A stretch of DNA of 64,000 nucleotides, taken from the NCBI RefSeq assembly GCF_001238275.1, contig NZ_LGTB01000009.1:1-64000 (forward strand), written 5' to 3'. A program made the translations under genes and the position numbers. This DNA is from Bradyrhizobium viridifuturi (GTDB lineage Bacteria > Pseudomonadota > Alphaproteobacteria > Rhizobiales > Xanthobacteraceae). The notes under the pieces were generated by a model. It searched no databases. It was not told the DNA's origin and was given only the letters and a program-made list of their open reading frames with translations. Positions 56,223-64,000 of the stretch are shown here, piece by piece; positions within the stretch are counted from its first letter, which is position 1, and every line of letters begins with the position of its first letter.

Positions 56223-57035
56223 CTACCGACCCTTGAACTGCGGTTTGCGCTTTTCCATGAAGGCGTTGCGGCCTTCGCGGAAATCGGCGCTGTCCATGCA
56301 GTCGATGCCGATCTGCTTGATCGCGGCCATGTCGCGGTCGGCGGGGTCCTTCAGCACCTGCGCGATGGTGATCTTCGCGGCCTTGATCGCCAGCGGCGCA
56401 TTGCCCGAGATGGTGCGCGCGATCTCCATGGTCGCGTCCCAGAGTTCGGCATCGGGCAGCACGCGATCGACCAGGCCGATCCGCAGCGCTTCCTCGGAGT
56501 CGATCCGCATTCCGGTGTACATGATCAGCCGTGCCCAGGACGGGCCGACCAGCGACACCAGATGGCGCAGCCCGTCATAGCCATAGGCGATGCCGAGCTT
56601 GGCGGCGGGAATGCCGAACTGGCCGCTGGCGCCGGAGATGCGGATATCGGCCAGCATCGCGACCTGCATGCCGCCGCCGAGGCAGAAGCCGCGGATGCAG
56701 GCGATGGTCGGCTTCGGGTAGTCGGCGAGCAAGGCGCGCTGGGCGGCGCTGCGCCGTGAATATTCCTCGGAGGCTTCCGCGTTGTGGCGGGTCTTCTCGA
56801 ACTGGCTGATGTCGGCGCCCGACACGAAGGCCTTGTCGCCGGCGCCGACCAGGATCACGACGCGGACCTCCGGATCGTCGCGCAGGGCGGTCAGCGCCTC
56901 GCCGAGCCCCTCCCACATCTCCAGCGACATCGCGTTGCGCTTGCCGGGGTTGTTGAAGGTGATGACGCCGACGCCATCGACCACGCTTTGCAGGATCTTG
57001 CCGTCGGCGAGCGACTTCTCTGAGATGTTGGGCAT
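56223..57035 (-). CDS. Enoyl-CoA hydratase/isomerase family protein
   Basis: A 270-residue crotonase-fold protein: GADISQF oxyanion-hole region, CIRGFCLGGGMQVAMLADIRIS with the second oxyanion glycines, and KLGIAYGYDGLR; the catalytic Glu-like position in typical hydratases is replaced (SLVGPSWA), so it may be an isomerase or another crotonase. N terminus MPNISEKSLADGKI chosen because the ORF beyond is an unrelated extension. Free-standing, so its pathway (fatty acid or aromatic CoA) is open. Confidence 0.85.
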   Translation of the reverse strand: MPNISEKSLADGKILQSVVDGVGVITFNNPGKRNAMSLEMWEGLGEALTALRDDPEVRVVILVGAGDKAFVSGADISQFEKTRHNAEASEEYSRRSAAQRALLADYPKPTIACIRGFCLGGGMQVAMLADIRISGASGQFGIPAAKLGIAYGYDGLRHLVSLVGPSWARLIMYTGMRIDSEEALRIGLVDRVLPDAELWDATMEIARTISGNAPLAIKAAKITIAQVLKDPADRDMAAIKQIGIDCMDSADFREGRNAFMEKRKPQFKGR

Positions 57036-57413
57036 ATGAGCGTCCGGTCTGATTTCATCCAAGGCTAGCACCGGCTCGCGCGCTGAGGCAGGCGGTTTAG
57101 GGCACGGCGCGATTGCATCGGCGTGCGGCAACTCTCGCGGTAGTTGTACGGCTCGCAAAATAAACTGCCGCGTAAGGGTTGCGCCATAGAGTGCGCCACC
57201 CGCGCTCCGTCCCGGCTTAACGTTTTCCTAGGCTTTCGACGGTACGACTGTACGCACCTGCGCGCCAGGGTCCTCCCGCGACGCGCTGGGACGCATGCCC
57301 GCGGCCTTCCCGCTGCAAGCGCGTCGGTAGCGGAAGTCCCACCACCGGGCCGACCCGGGATGTCGGTCAATCCAGACTCCGTGCACTCACATCGCCTCCG
57401 GCGAGGTCCAGTC
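57036..57413. other. Divergent intergenic region, no gene recognised
   Basis: This 378-base interval separates the enoyl-CoA hydratase and PilZ genes. An in-frame extension of the PilZ frame begins at 57144, but its Arg/Pro/Cys-rich composition and lack of a binding site argue against translation. I find no repeat, tRNA or clear promoter; it presumably holds the two divergent promoters. Confidence 0.5.
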
Positions 57414-58067
57414 GTGTCCGTCGAGAAGTTTCTCAAGCAACGCGCTGTCAGGATCACGGTCAACGGCAGCTACACGCTGCCGAACTGGTACGACGCGCAG
57501 GGCAAACTGCGCACCTTTGCCTGCCGCACCACCCGCGTGTCGCCGTTCCGCATGATCGTGGACGTACCCGTCGTCGGCAAGGTCGGCGACAGGCTGACCT
57601 CGTATTTCGAGGAGTTCGGCAAGTTCGAGGGCTGCATCACCGACACGATGAGCGGCAGCTTCCTGCTCGAACTCGAGATGACGCATGCCAAGCGCGAGAA
57701 GTTCGCCGACAAGCTGACCTGGATCGAAAAGAAGCAGAAGGATCCGAGCATCCGCGAGGCGCGCAACAATCCGCGCTTCGTTCCCGTCGTGCCGCACGCG
57801 ATGCTGACGCTGGCGGACGGCACCATGCAGAGCTGCTTCATCATCGACATGTCGCTGTCGGGCGCCGCGGTATCCTCGGAGGTGCAGCCGCCGGTCGGCA
57901 TGCCGCTGGCGATCGGCGCCTGCGTCGGGCGCGTGGTCCGGCATCTGCCGAACGGCTTCGCCATCAAGTTCGTCGAGAGCTACAAGCAGGGTGACCTCGG
58001 CCGCCTGATCGCGCGCAAGTCCAAGGATCTGCTGGTGGTGTCCGCCGACGCGGACCCTGTCGCCTGA
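57414..58067 (+). CDS. PilZ-domain protein (c-di-GMP effector candidate)
   Basis: A 217-residue protein starting VSVEKFLKQ (GTG start after GAGG). The C-terminal half (about residues 115-205) is PilZ-like: NNPRFVPVVPHAMLTLADG, IDMSLSGAAV (the D/NxSxxG motif) and GRVVRHLPNGFAIKF. The N-terminal half resembles a degenerate second PilZ. The usual RxxxR loop reads NNPRFVPVV, so c-di-GMP binding is not certain. It is near a GGDEF-EAL gene 2 kb away, but not in its operon. Confidence 0.8.
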   Translation: MSVEKFLKQRAVRITVNGSYTLPNWYDAQGKLRTFACRTTRVSPFRMIVDVPVVGKVGDRLTSYFEEFGKFEGCITDTMSGSFLLELEMTHAKREKFADKLTWIEKKQKDPSIREARNNPRFVPVVPHAMLTLADGTMQSCFIIDMSLSGAAVSSEVQPPVGMPLAIGACVGRVVRHLPNGFAIKFVESYKQGDLGRLIARKSKDLLVVSADADPVA

Positions 58068-58087
58068 CCGCCGGCTTCGCCGCTTCC

Positions 58088-58789
58088 CTACAGCTGTTCC
58101 GGATCTTCGGCCGCGCGCATCCGCGCGATGCTGTCTTCCGTCGCAGCGGCGCCTGCCGCTGCGATCGCGATCTCGCGCGCCAGATTGGTGCATTCGGCCC
58201 ATAGCAGGAAGAACACCAGCGGCGGCCGCTCGCGCGCCTCCAGCATCTGCCGGCAACGCTCCGCGGCGCCGTCGAGCGCCCACCACTGCCGGGCGACGAC
58301 CATCACCTTGCGGAAGCTGCGCAGCGTGCCGGAGAATTTTTGCGGATCGGCGTTCACGATGGCGCCGCAATGGTTCAGCCAGTTCAGCGCCGCATAGATC
58401 GCGATGCCGTAATCCTCGATCGCGCTGCCTGTGAAATCGACGACGGTTTTGTCGTGTGCCTGCTGGCGCAGGAAGGCGTCGATCATCTCGGCCTGGCGCG
58501 CCGGATCGGTCAGCAGCGCGGTGTCCTTCCGCGGCACCATCGGGATATAACGCATCGCTTCGAGGCGGGTGTGCTCCCAGATCGCCCTGGCATCGCCGAG
58601 CAGGTCGCCGGGCTTGCGCTTGCACGCCGGATAGGCCAGCACGCCGTTATCGGCGAGATCGAGATAGCGCGGCACCACCTTGTCGAGCGCGGCGAGAAAC
58701 GCCGAGGGATCGCTGAGGCCGCGCAAGTCGCTGGCGGCGTCCTCCGCTTGTCCAGGCTTGTTGACGCGTGTCCAGCCGAAATTGGCCAT
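58088..58789 (-). CDS. Conserved hypothetical helical protein
   Basis: A 233-residue soluble, mostly helical protein (MANFGWTRVNKPGQAEDAASDLRG..., LAYPACKRKPGD, WEHTRLEAMRY, VDFTGSAIEDYGIAIYAALNWLNHCGAIV). No recognised domain. Its end is 20 bases from the PilZ gene, convergent. The regular sequence and codon use suggest a real gene. Confidence 0.65.
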   Translation of the reverse strand: MANFGWTRVNKPGQAEDAASDLRGLSDPSAFLAALDKVVPRYLDLADNGVLAYPACKRKPGDLLGDARAIWEHTRLEAMRYIPMVPRKDTALLTDPARQAEMIDAFLRQQAHDKTVVDFTGSAIEDYGIAIYAALNWLNHCGAIVNADPQKFSGTLRSFRKVMVVARQWWALDGAAERCRQMLEARERPPLVFFLLWAECTNLAREIAIAAAGAAATEDSIARMRAAEDPEQL

Positions 58790-58962
58790 CCCCGGGGCGC
58801 CCCGATCTCAACCTGCCGGTCAGGTTAATTGGAAAATGCGGCGATGCAAATGCGGCATTTGCCGCCGCGCGGCTGCTGCCGGTTGACGCGGGATGGCGCC
58901 GCGCCTAGCTCATGGTTAACCGTACGCAACGCAGCTTGCCACAGCTTTCCGGACGCATCGCA

Positions 58963-59583
58963 ATGACCGCTTCTGATCGCCGATCGCATTGGCAGACCGT
59001 CTATCTCAGCAAGGGCGAACAGCAGGTGAGCTGGTCGCAGGCCGATCCGCAGCCGTCGCTGCGCCTGATCAAATCCGTCGCACCTCGCCGCGACGCGTCG
59101 ATCATCGATATCGGTGGCGGGGCCTCGCGCCTTGTCGATGCGTTGCTGGCAAGCGGCTTCCATGATCTGACCGTGCTCGATCTTTCCGAGGCGGCGCTGG
59201 CGAGCGCGCGGGAGCGGATCGGCGCGACAGGCGAAGCGGTGCGCTGGGTGGCCGACGATGCGACCGTCTGGCAGCCGCCGCGGGCTTTCGACATCTGGCA
59301 CGATCGCGCGGCGTTTCATTTTCTCGTCGAGGACAACGATCGCGCGGCCTATCTTGACCGGCTGCATCGCGGTGTCAGGGCAGGCGGCCACGCCGTGATC
59401 GGCACCTTCGCACTCGACGGTCCCGAGAAATGCAGCGGCCTGCCGGTGCAGCGCTATGATCCGGCAACGCTCGGCGGGGCCGTCGGTCCGGCCTTCGAGT
59501 TGATCGCGCATGAGGCGCACCGGCACGTCACGCCCTGGGGCGCGACGCAGTCGTTCCAGTTCAGTGTGCTGCGGCGCAAGTGA
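58963..59583 (+). CDS. SAM-dependent methyltransferase (class I)
   Basis: A 206-residue class I methyltransferase with motif [13 protein letters not shown] (about residues 48-59), DLSEAAL, and [13 protein letters not shown] (motif IV). Such small proteins modify small molecules or thiopurine-like and tellurite-like compounds. Start [10 protein letters not shown] chosen; the upstream ATG gives a poor N terminus. It is 23 bases upstream of the DOPA-dioxygenase-like gene and probably in one transcript. Confidence 0.85.
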   Translation: MTASDRRSHWQTVYLSKGEQQVSWSQADPQPSLRLIKSVAPRRDASIIDIGGGASRLVDALLASGFHDLTVLDLSEAALASARERIGATGEAVRWVADDATVWQPPRAFDIWHDRAAFHFLVEDNDRAAYLDRLHRGVRAGGHAVIGTFALDGPEKCSGLPVQRYDPATLGGAVGPAFELIAHEAHRHVTPWGATQSFQFSVLRRK

Positions 59584-59606
59584 CCGGCCGCATGAGGAGA
59601 GGTGAG

Positions 59607-60017
59607 ATGACCGACGCGCCACGGACGATCGGCGAGATCGCGAGCTACCACGCCCATGTCTATTACGACCCCACGACCAGCCGGGGCGAGGCGGAGCGCC
59701 TGCGCAACTGGATGGGCGATCGTTTCCTGGTCACGCTCGGGCGTTGGCACGACGTCAAGGTCGGCCCGCACGACCAGGCGATGTATCAGGTGGCGTTTGC
59801 CGCCGAGCTGTTTCCGACCCTGGTGCCGTGGCTGATGCTGAACCACGGCAGCCTGAGCATCCTGGTCCATCCCAACACGACCAATCCGCGCCGCGACCAT
59901 CGCGACGATCCGCTCTGGATCGGCACGCCGCTCGCCGTCCATGCCGACAAGCTGCCTGAAGAGGCCGAAATGGAGCACGCGCCGGCGCCGAATACGTCGC
60001 CGACCTTGCGCCCCTGA
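59607..60017 (+). CDS. DOPA 4,5-dioxygenase family protein
   Basis: A 136-residue protein of the DOPA-4,5-dioxygenase (DUF) family: [21 protein letters not shown] at the start, then [10 protein letters not shown] and SILVHPNT, where the His residues can bind iron. AGGAG-type ribosome-binding sites precede the ATG. Fungal relatives make betalain precursors; bacterial roles are unknown. In the same direction and very close to the methyltransferase gene. Confidence 0.85.
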   Translation: MTDAPRTIGEIASYHAHVYYDPTTSRGEAERLRNWMGDRFLVTLGRWHDVKVGPHDQAMYQVAFAAELFPTLVPWLMLNHGSLSILVHPNTTNPRRDHRDDPLWIGTPLAVHADKLPEEAEMEHAPAPNTSPTLRP

Positions 60018-60164
60018 GTGCTGCGGCCGGGTCGGCGGACGCGTAAAGTTTGACGCAATTCTATTACAACCAAGTCGTTTCAAACTCATCGCGTTTTGCA
60101 ACGTGAGGTTAAGTCGCAATTCCTAGGCTTGCCCGATAATTTCAGGGGTCGGCCGCATTTGGGC

Positions 60165-62546
60165 ATGTTCTTTTCATTCCGAAGCTGGGCGCTGTGGCGG
60201 GTCGTCGGGCCTCTGCTGGCGATCGTGCTGCTGCTGGGCGGCCTGTCGGCGGGCAGTCTTCAGGTGATGTCCGCGGTCAGGGCCTATGTGGCGGGCGAAA
60301 GCATGTGGTCGAAGGGGCAGAAGGACGCCATTCACTATCTCCAGACCTATGTCAGCACCGGCGCGCCGCTCTACCTGCAGAAATTCGACGCCGCGATCGC
60401 GGCGCCGCTGGCCGATCGCACGGCGCGGCGTGCGCTGGAATCGCCGGGCAACAACGACGCGGTGGCCCGCGCCGGTTTTGCCGAAGCGGGCAATCATGAT
60501 GACGACATCGGCGGCCTGATCTGGCTGTTCAAATATTTCCGCAAGATGCACCACGTCGCCGGCGCGGTGACAGCCTGGCGGAATTCGGATGCGCTGCTCG
60601 ATCAATTGATCGAAATCAGGAACGAGGCCGCGAACGACGTCGCGCTGCATGATCCTTCGGCTGCGACCATCAAGCACTGGTCCGAGCGGATCGGCGCGGT
60701 CGATGCCGCACTGAGCACGCTCGCGGTCGATTTCTCCGACGAGCTGGGCAAGGCATCGCGTCAAGTTTCCGCGCTGCTGCTGCTGGTCAATCTCGTGATT
60801 GCGGCCTGCCTTGCCGGCATCGTCCTGTTCCACACGCGGCGGATGCTCTGGCGGCGCTGGCTGGCCGAGACCGCGCTCGCGGTCGAGAAGGAACGCGCCC
60901 AGCTCACGCTGGCCTCGATCGGCGATGCGGTCATCGTGACCACGCAGGACGATTGCGTCGGCTACATGAACGCCGCCGCACAGCGGCTGATCGCGACGGG
61001 ACAGGACGTGACCGGATGGCAGCTTTCATCGCTGTTCAACATCGCCGAGCAGCCGGTGCGCGGATCGTTCCAGAGCGCGGATGGCGATGACGAAAGCCGG
61101 CCGCAGCAGCGGCTGCTGGTGCGGCCGGATCATTCCAGCGTGCCGGTCTCGGTGGTCGAGACCCCGATCGTGCATGCCGGCGAACCGTCCGGCCGCGTCA
61201 TGATCATTCACGACATGACCGCCGAGCGGCGGCTGGTCGAGGAATTGGCCTGGGCGGCCTCGCACGACGCGCTCACCGGCCTCGCCAACCGGCGGCAGTT
61301 CGAGTTCGAGCTGCACAAGGCGATGTCGGGCACGCCGGCGACGAGCGCCGATCTGATGCTGATCGACCTCGATCAGTTCAAGATCGTCAACGACACCTGC
61401 GGCCACATGGCGGGCGACCGCCTGCTGAAACAGGTGGCGAGATTGCTGACTGCCGAGGTTGGCGGCAGCGGGCTGGTTGCCCGTCTCGGCGGCGACGAAT
61501 TCGGCATTCTGCTGCGCGACGACGGCTCCGCCATGCACGACGTGGCCGCAGAGGTCGCGGAGCGGATCAGGGCGGTGGTCGAGCAGTCGAGCTTCGTGCA
61601 TGAGGGCTCGAGCTTCCGGATCAGCGCGAGCATCGGCCTGGTCGGGCTTGCCGACAGCGCAGGCGTGCAGGACGCGCTGCGGCTCGCCGACGTCGCCTGT
61701 TTCCTTGCCAAGGACAAGGGACGCAACCGCGTCCAGGAGCATCGTCCGTCCGATACCGGCATGGCGGTGCGGGTCGCCGAGATGAGCTGGGTCAATCGCA
61801 TCCGCAAGGGATTGGACGAGGGCCGCTTCTGCCTTTACGAGCAGGAAATACGCCCGGTGAACGGCATGCTGAAGGGCAACGACCGGCGCGAGTTGCTGCT
61901 GCGCCTGCGCGACGAGAGCGGCGCCCTGGTGCCGCCCGGCAGCTTCCTGCCCGCCGCCGAGCGCTACGGACTGATGCCGCTGATCGACCGCTGGGTGGTG
62001 CGGCGCGCCTTCGAGATCATCGCCGAGCGCAAGCACCATCCGCGCAAGATTGCGAGCTATGCCATCAACCTGTCCGGCGCCACCATCGGCGACAGCGACT
62101 TCGTCGACTTCGTCGCCGAGCTGTTCGCGCAGCACGACGTCCCGCCGGCGCTGGTGTGTTTCGAGATCACCGAAACCAGCGCGATCTCCAACCTGGACGA
62201 GGCGCAGAAGTTCATCGCGCGGTTGCGCGAGATCGGCTGCAGCTTCTCGCTCGACGATTTCGGCACCGGCATGTCCTCGATCGCCTATCTGAAGCACCTG
62301 CCGGTCGACATCATCAAGATCGACGGTTCGTTCGTGAAAGAAATCCTGAACAGCAAGGTCGACCGCGCGATGGTGGAGATGATCACCAAGACCGCCAAGA
62401 TCATGCAGAAGCAGGTGGTCGCGGAGTTCGTCGAGAGCCTCGCGATCCTGGACGAGCTGCGCCAGATCGGGGTCGACTACGTCCAGGGTTACGCGATCGG
62501 GAAGCCGGTCCCGGTGCTGACCCTCCGGGAAGAAAAGATCGCCTGA
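60165..62546 (+). CDS. Membrane-anchored PAS-GGDEF-EAL c-di-GMP enzyme
   Basis: A 793-residue protein: TM1 (about 11-32), a periplasmic sensor (33-202), TM2 (203-223), a PAS domain (about 245-350), GGDEF domain (360-520) with intact GGDEF at 442-446, and an EAL domain (about 540-790). The EAL motif reads ELL, but other EAL residues look intact (INLSG, FEITET, DDFGTG, KIDG, VVAEF). No RxxD inhibitory site is seen before GGDEF. It could make and degrade c-di-GMP. An earlier ATG 23 codons upstream is less likely. A hairpin terminator follows. Confidence 0.9.
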   Translation: MFFSFRSWALWRVVGPLLAIVLLLGGLSAGSLQVMSAVRAYVAGESMWSKGQKDAIHYLQTYVSTGAPLYLQKFDAAIAAPLADRTARRALESPGNNDAVARAGFAEAGNHDDDIGGLIWLFKYFRKMHHVAGAVTAWRNSDALLDQLIEIRNEAANDVALHDPSAATIKHWSERIGAVDAALSTLAVDFSDELGKASRQVSALLLLVNLVIAACLAGIVLFHTRRMLWRRWLAETALAVEKERAQLTLASIGDAVIVTTQDDCVGYMNAAAQRLIATGQDVTGWQLSSLFNIAEQPVRGSFQSADGDDESRPQQRLLVRPDHSSVPVSVVETPIVHAGEPSGRVMIIHDMTAERRLVEELAWAASHDALTGLANRRQFEFELHKAMSGTPATSADLMLIDLDQFKIVNDTCGHMAGDRLLKQVARLLTAEVGGSGLVARLGGDEFGILLRDDGSAMHDVAAEVAERIRAVVEQSSFVHEGSSFRISASIGLVGLADSAGVQDALRLADVACFLAKDKGRNRVQEHRPSDTGMAVRVAEMSWVNRIRKGLDEGRFCLYEQEIRPVNGMLKGNDRRELLLRLRDESGALVPPGSFLPAAERYGLMPLIDRWVVRRAFEIIAERKHHPRKIASYAINLSGATIGDSDFVDFVAELFAQHDVPPALVCFEITETSAISNLDEAQKFIARLREIGCSFSLDDFGTGMSSIAYLKHLPVDIIKIDGSFVKEILNSKVDRAMVEMITKTAKIMQKQVVAEFVESLAILDELRQIGVDYVQGYAIGKPVPVLTLREEKIA

Positions 62547-62558
62547 GTCGGCGGAACT

Positions 62559-62604
62559 GTCCCGAATCGGGACTATTTTATCCGTTTCAGCCCTTACGGG
62601 GCTG
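62559..62604 (+). terminator. Terminator hairpin after GGDEF-EAL gene
   Basis: GTCCCG pairs with CGGGAC (loop AAT), followed by TATTTTAT; a second small hairpin CAGCCC/GGGCTG (62588-62604) follows. Located 13 bases past the stop; consistent with an intrinsic terminator. Confidence 0.6.
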
Positions 62605-62756
62605 ATTCCCCGGCACTTTCCATCCGAAAAACGTTTAAAAAACCTGTCGTTGCCGGCTTCGTCTCGATTATGCCTTACTCTAATTCCCTGATATGATGAG
62701 TGATCGGTGAATCCCACGTGGGCCGGCTAACAGGCCCCAGAACACCGAACTTGGGG

Positions 62757-63797
62757 ATGATGGGTCAACGTACGACGAAAGCTGCCGGGCGGAAGTCAAG
62801 CCGCGGCATGTCTCTGGTGGGCAGCACGGCGTTCGCCGTGAGCGCGCTCGTCCTGTCGTCTGGCCTTGCCGCCTGGATGGTCGGCATCGACCCGACCGCA
62901 TGGCTGCATGGACCGGCCCTCGCCAACACCACCGCCTCGTTGAATTTCGACGATCGCTTCGGCTCTCGCTCCACGATCAACACGGCTTCGCTATACTATC
63001 CTCTGCGCCGCGGGTTCCGTTCGAGCCGCGGCGATTTCAATTCCGAGTTCGGTCAGATCGAGGACGCGCTGTCTGGTCAGCTGCGTGACACGCAGACCGA
63101 GATTCCCGACAGCCAGCCGGCGTCGGCCTCCGTCGCGGCTACGACCACGACGACGGCACCCGCCGTGCCGATGCCGCGATCGCGGCCGGCCGAAGCCAAT
63201 CTGCTGGCGCGCAACGATCTGCCGCCTCCGCCGCAGGCGCCGGTGCAGCAGGGCGACAACCGGACGTTCCTGCAGAAGATCGCCGACATGATGCCGGGCA
63301 AATTGCAGCTGGCCTCGATCGATCCGAATGACGGCTTGCTGTCCGGTCCGAGCCCCGATCTCGGCGCGCTCGGCTATGACAGCACCACGGCGGTCTACGA
63401 CATCACCGGCCGCATCGTGTACATGCCCGACGGCACCAAGTTCGAGGCGCATTCAGGCCTCGGCAATCTGCTCGACGATCCGTCGCATGTGAACGCCCGC
63501 AACGCCGGTGCGACGCCGCCCGGCATCTACGAGATGAAGCCGCGCGAAAAGCTGTTCCACGGCGTGCCCGCGCTGCGCATGACCCCGGTCGATGGCAGCG
63601 ATACGTTCGGGCGCGTCGGCCTGCTCGTGCACAGCTACATGCTCGGGCCGAACGGCGACTCCAACGGCTGCATCTCGGTCAAGCACTACGACCGATTCCT
63701 GCAGGCCTATCGCAGCGGCACGATCAGGCGCATTGCCGTCGTGGTCAGCATCAAGGACGTCAAATCGGCCTCGACCCGCGCGGCGTCGAACTCTTAA
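62757..63797 (+). CDS. Exported L,D-transpeptidase-like protein with Tlde1 (DUF2778) domain
   Basis: A 346-residue protein with a hydrophobic N-terminal span (about residues 22-42), a long Pro/Ala/Thr-rich linker (about 100-200) and a C-terminal DUF2778/Tlde1 domain (about 210-330) with GTKFEAHSGLG, the catalytic His in LLVHSYMLGP and Cys in NGDSNGCISVKHYDRFL. Tlde1 enzymes cross-link or trim peptidoglycan in the envelope; in some bacteria they are secreted effectors. Here no secretion or immunity gene lies near, so a cell wall role is more likely. Start chosen after GGGG; several upstream starts are possible. Confidence 0.8.
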   Translation: MMGQRTTKAAGRKSSRGMSLVGSTAFAVSALVLSSGLAAWMVGIDPTAWLHGPALANTTASLNFDDRFGSRSTINTASLYYPLRRGFRSSRGDFNSEFGQIEDALSGQLRDTQTEIPDSQPASASVAATTTTTAPAVPMPRSRPAEANLLARNDLPPPPQAPVQQGDNRTFLQKIADMMPGKLQLASIDPNDGLLSGPSPDLGALGYDSTTAVYDITGRIVYMPDGTKFEAHSGLGNLLDDPSHVNARNAGATPPGIYEMKPREKLFHGVPALRMTPVDGSDTFGRVGLLVHSYMLGPNGDSNGCISVKHYDRFLQAYRSGTIRRIAVVVSIKDVKSASTRAASNS

Positions 63798-63835
63798 AGC
63801 CGCGGGCCGGCATGGCCGGCGTATCAACCCCTTCT

Positions 63836-64000
63836 TCAGTTCGTGTCCTCGTCTCCGACGCGCATAGCGCCGGGCGAGGTGCCATAGGCGCGGCGGAACG
63901 CACGGGCAAAACTCTCGTGGCTCTTGAACCCGACACGCAACGCGATTTCGCCGATCGGAAGATCGTTCAATCGGCGATCACGAAGCTGGTTGAGGCTGTG
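63836..64000 (-). CDS. AraC family regulator, C-terminal part (5' end beyond window)
   Basis: The last 54 residues of an AraC-family HTH: QLRDRRLNDLPIGEIALRVG, then FKSHESFARAFRRAYGTSPG, ending DEDTN and stop. The gene continues past the window edge, so its sensor domain and start are not visible. Confidence 0.85.
   Translation of the reverse strand, partial: HSLNQLRDRRLNDLPIGEIALRVGFKSHESFARAFRRAYGTSPGAMRVGDEDTN

Noticed and set aside
57144..57413. N-terminal extension of the PilZ frame
   Set aside because: Arg/Pro/Cys-rich, no ribosome-binding site; the GTG at 57414 with GAGG upstream is better.
1..64000. Search for CRISPR arrays, insertion sequences, integrases, tRNA and rRNA genes
   Set aside because: No regularly spaced direct repeats, transposase motifs or tRNA cloverleaf/rRNA sequences were recognised by eye; weak negatives only.

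Overview
The window is 64 kb of GC-rich, gene-dense DNA that reads as an alphaproteobacterial chromosome, most probably Bradyrhizobium or a close relative. The evidence is the GC-rich third-position codon use, the many Liv-type and nitrate/taurine-type ABC systems, the number of LysR, IclR, TetR and AraC regulators paired with catabolic operons, and intergenic palindromic repeats with ends such as TGTCGTCCC/GGGACGACA, GTCATTGCGA and ATCGCCCGG that are typical of that genus. No rRNA, tRNA, CRISPR array, insertion sequence or phage gene was recognised. Most of the window is catabolic and transport 'accessory chromosome'. || Layout: 1-9.4 kb holds a flotillin gene cut by the window edge, then a minus-strand branched-chain-type ABC transporter set (binding protein, AraC regulator, two permeases, LivG ATPase) that ends in an unusual LivF ATPase/Tm-1-like (UPF0261) fusion and a PEP-hydrolase-like TIM barrel. 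9.7-14.8 kb has a short-chain dehydrogenase with a divergent LysR, a TonB-dependent receptor and a DUF2946-type protein (possible copper link). 15-16.5 kb is a lone, divergent EF-Tu with an abnormal switch I and a structured leader. 16.5-20.8 kb has a small outer-membrane protein, an SDR and a second TonB receptor. 21-25.3 kb is a LigK-like/LigJ/MFS operon with divergent LysR (end of the protocatechuate 4,5-cleavage or gallate route). 25.5-30.3 kb has an amidotransferase, a membrane protein, cytochrome b561 and an Lrp/alanine dehydrogenase pair. || 30.5-37.3 kb is an IclR-controlled, translationally coupled leuC-leuD-leuB-like plus ABC importer operon that looks catabolic rather than leucine-biosynthetic. 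38.4-46.5 kb is a complete glucarate/galactarate pathway (garD, ketoglutarate semialdehyde dehydrogenase, gudD, kdgD, LysR, transporter). 46.6-49.3 kb is a MetX-like hydrolase, a histidine-box desaturase and a TetR, with a promoter palindrome. 49.5-52.4 kb is the upper De Ley-Doudoroff galactose route (galactose dehydrogenase, mutarotase, lactonase). 52.5-55.9 kb is a TetR/dihydroxyphthalate-decarboxylase-like/DUF1932 dehydrogenase/SDR cassette. 56.2-64 kb carries enoyl-CoA hydratase, PilZ, methyltransferase, DOPA-dioxygenase-like, GGDEF-EAL, a Tlde1-type L,D-transpeptidase and a partial AraC. || A striking global property is that at least seven otherwise intact genes each carry a one-base deletion, almost always shortening a GG or CC doublet. 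That pattern is better explained by residual sequencing or assembly indels than by independent gene decay. The most interesting biological candidates are the divergent EF-Tu, the ABC/Tm-1 fusion operon and the leuCDB/ABC catabolic operon.
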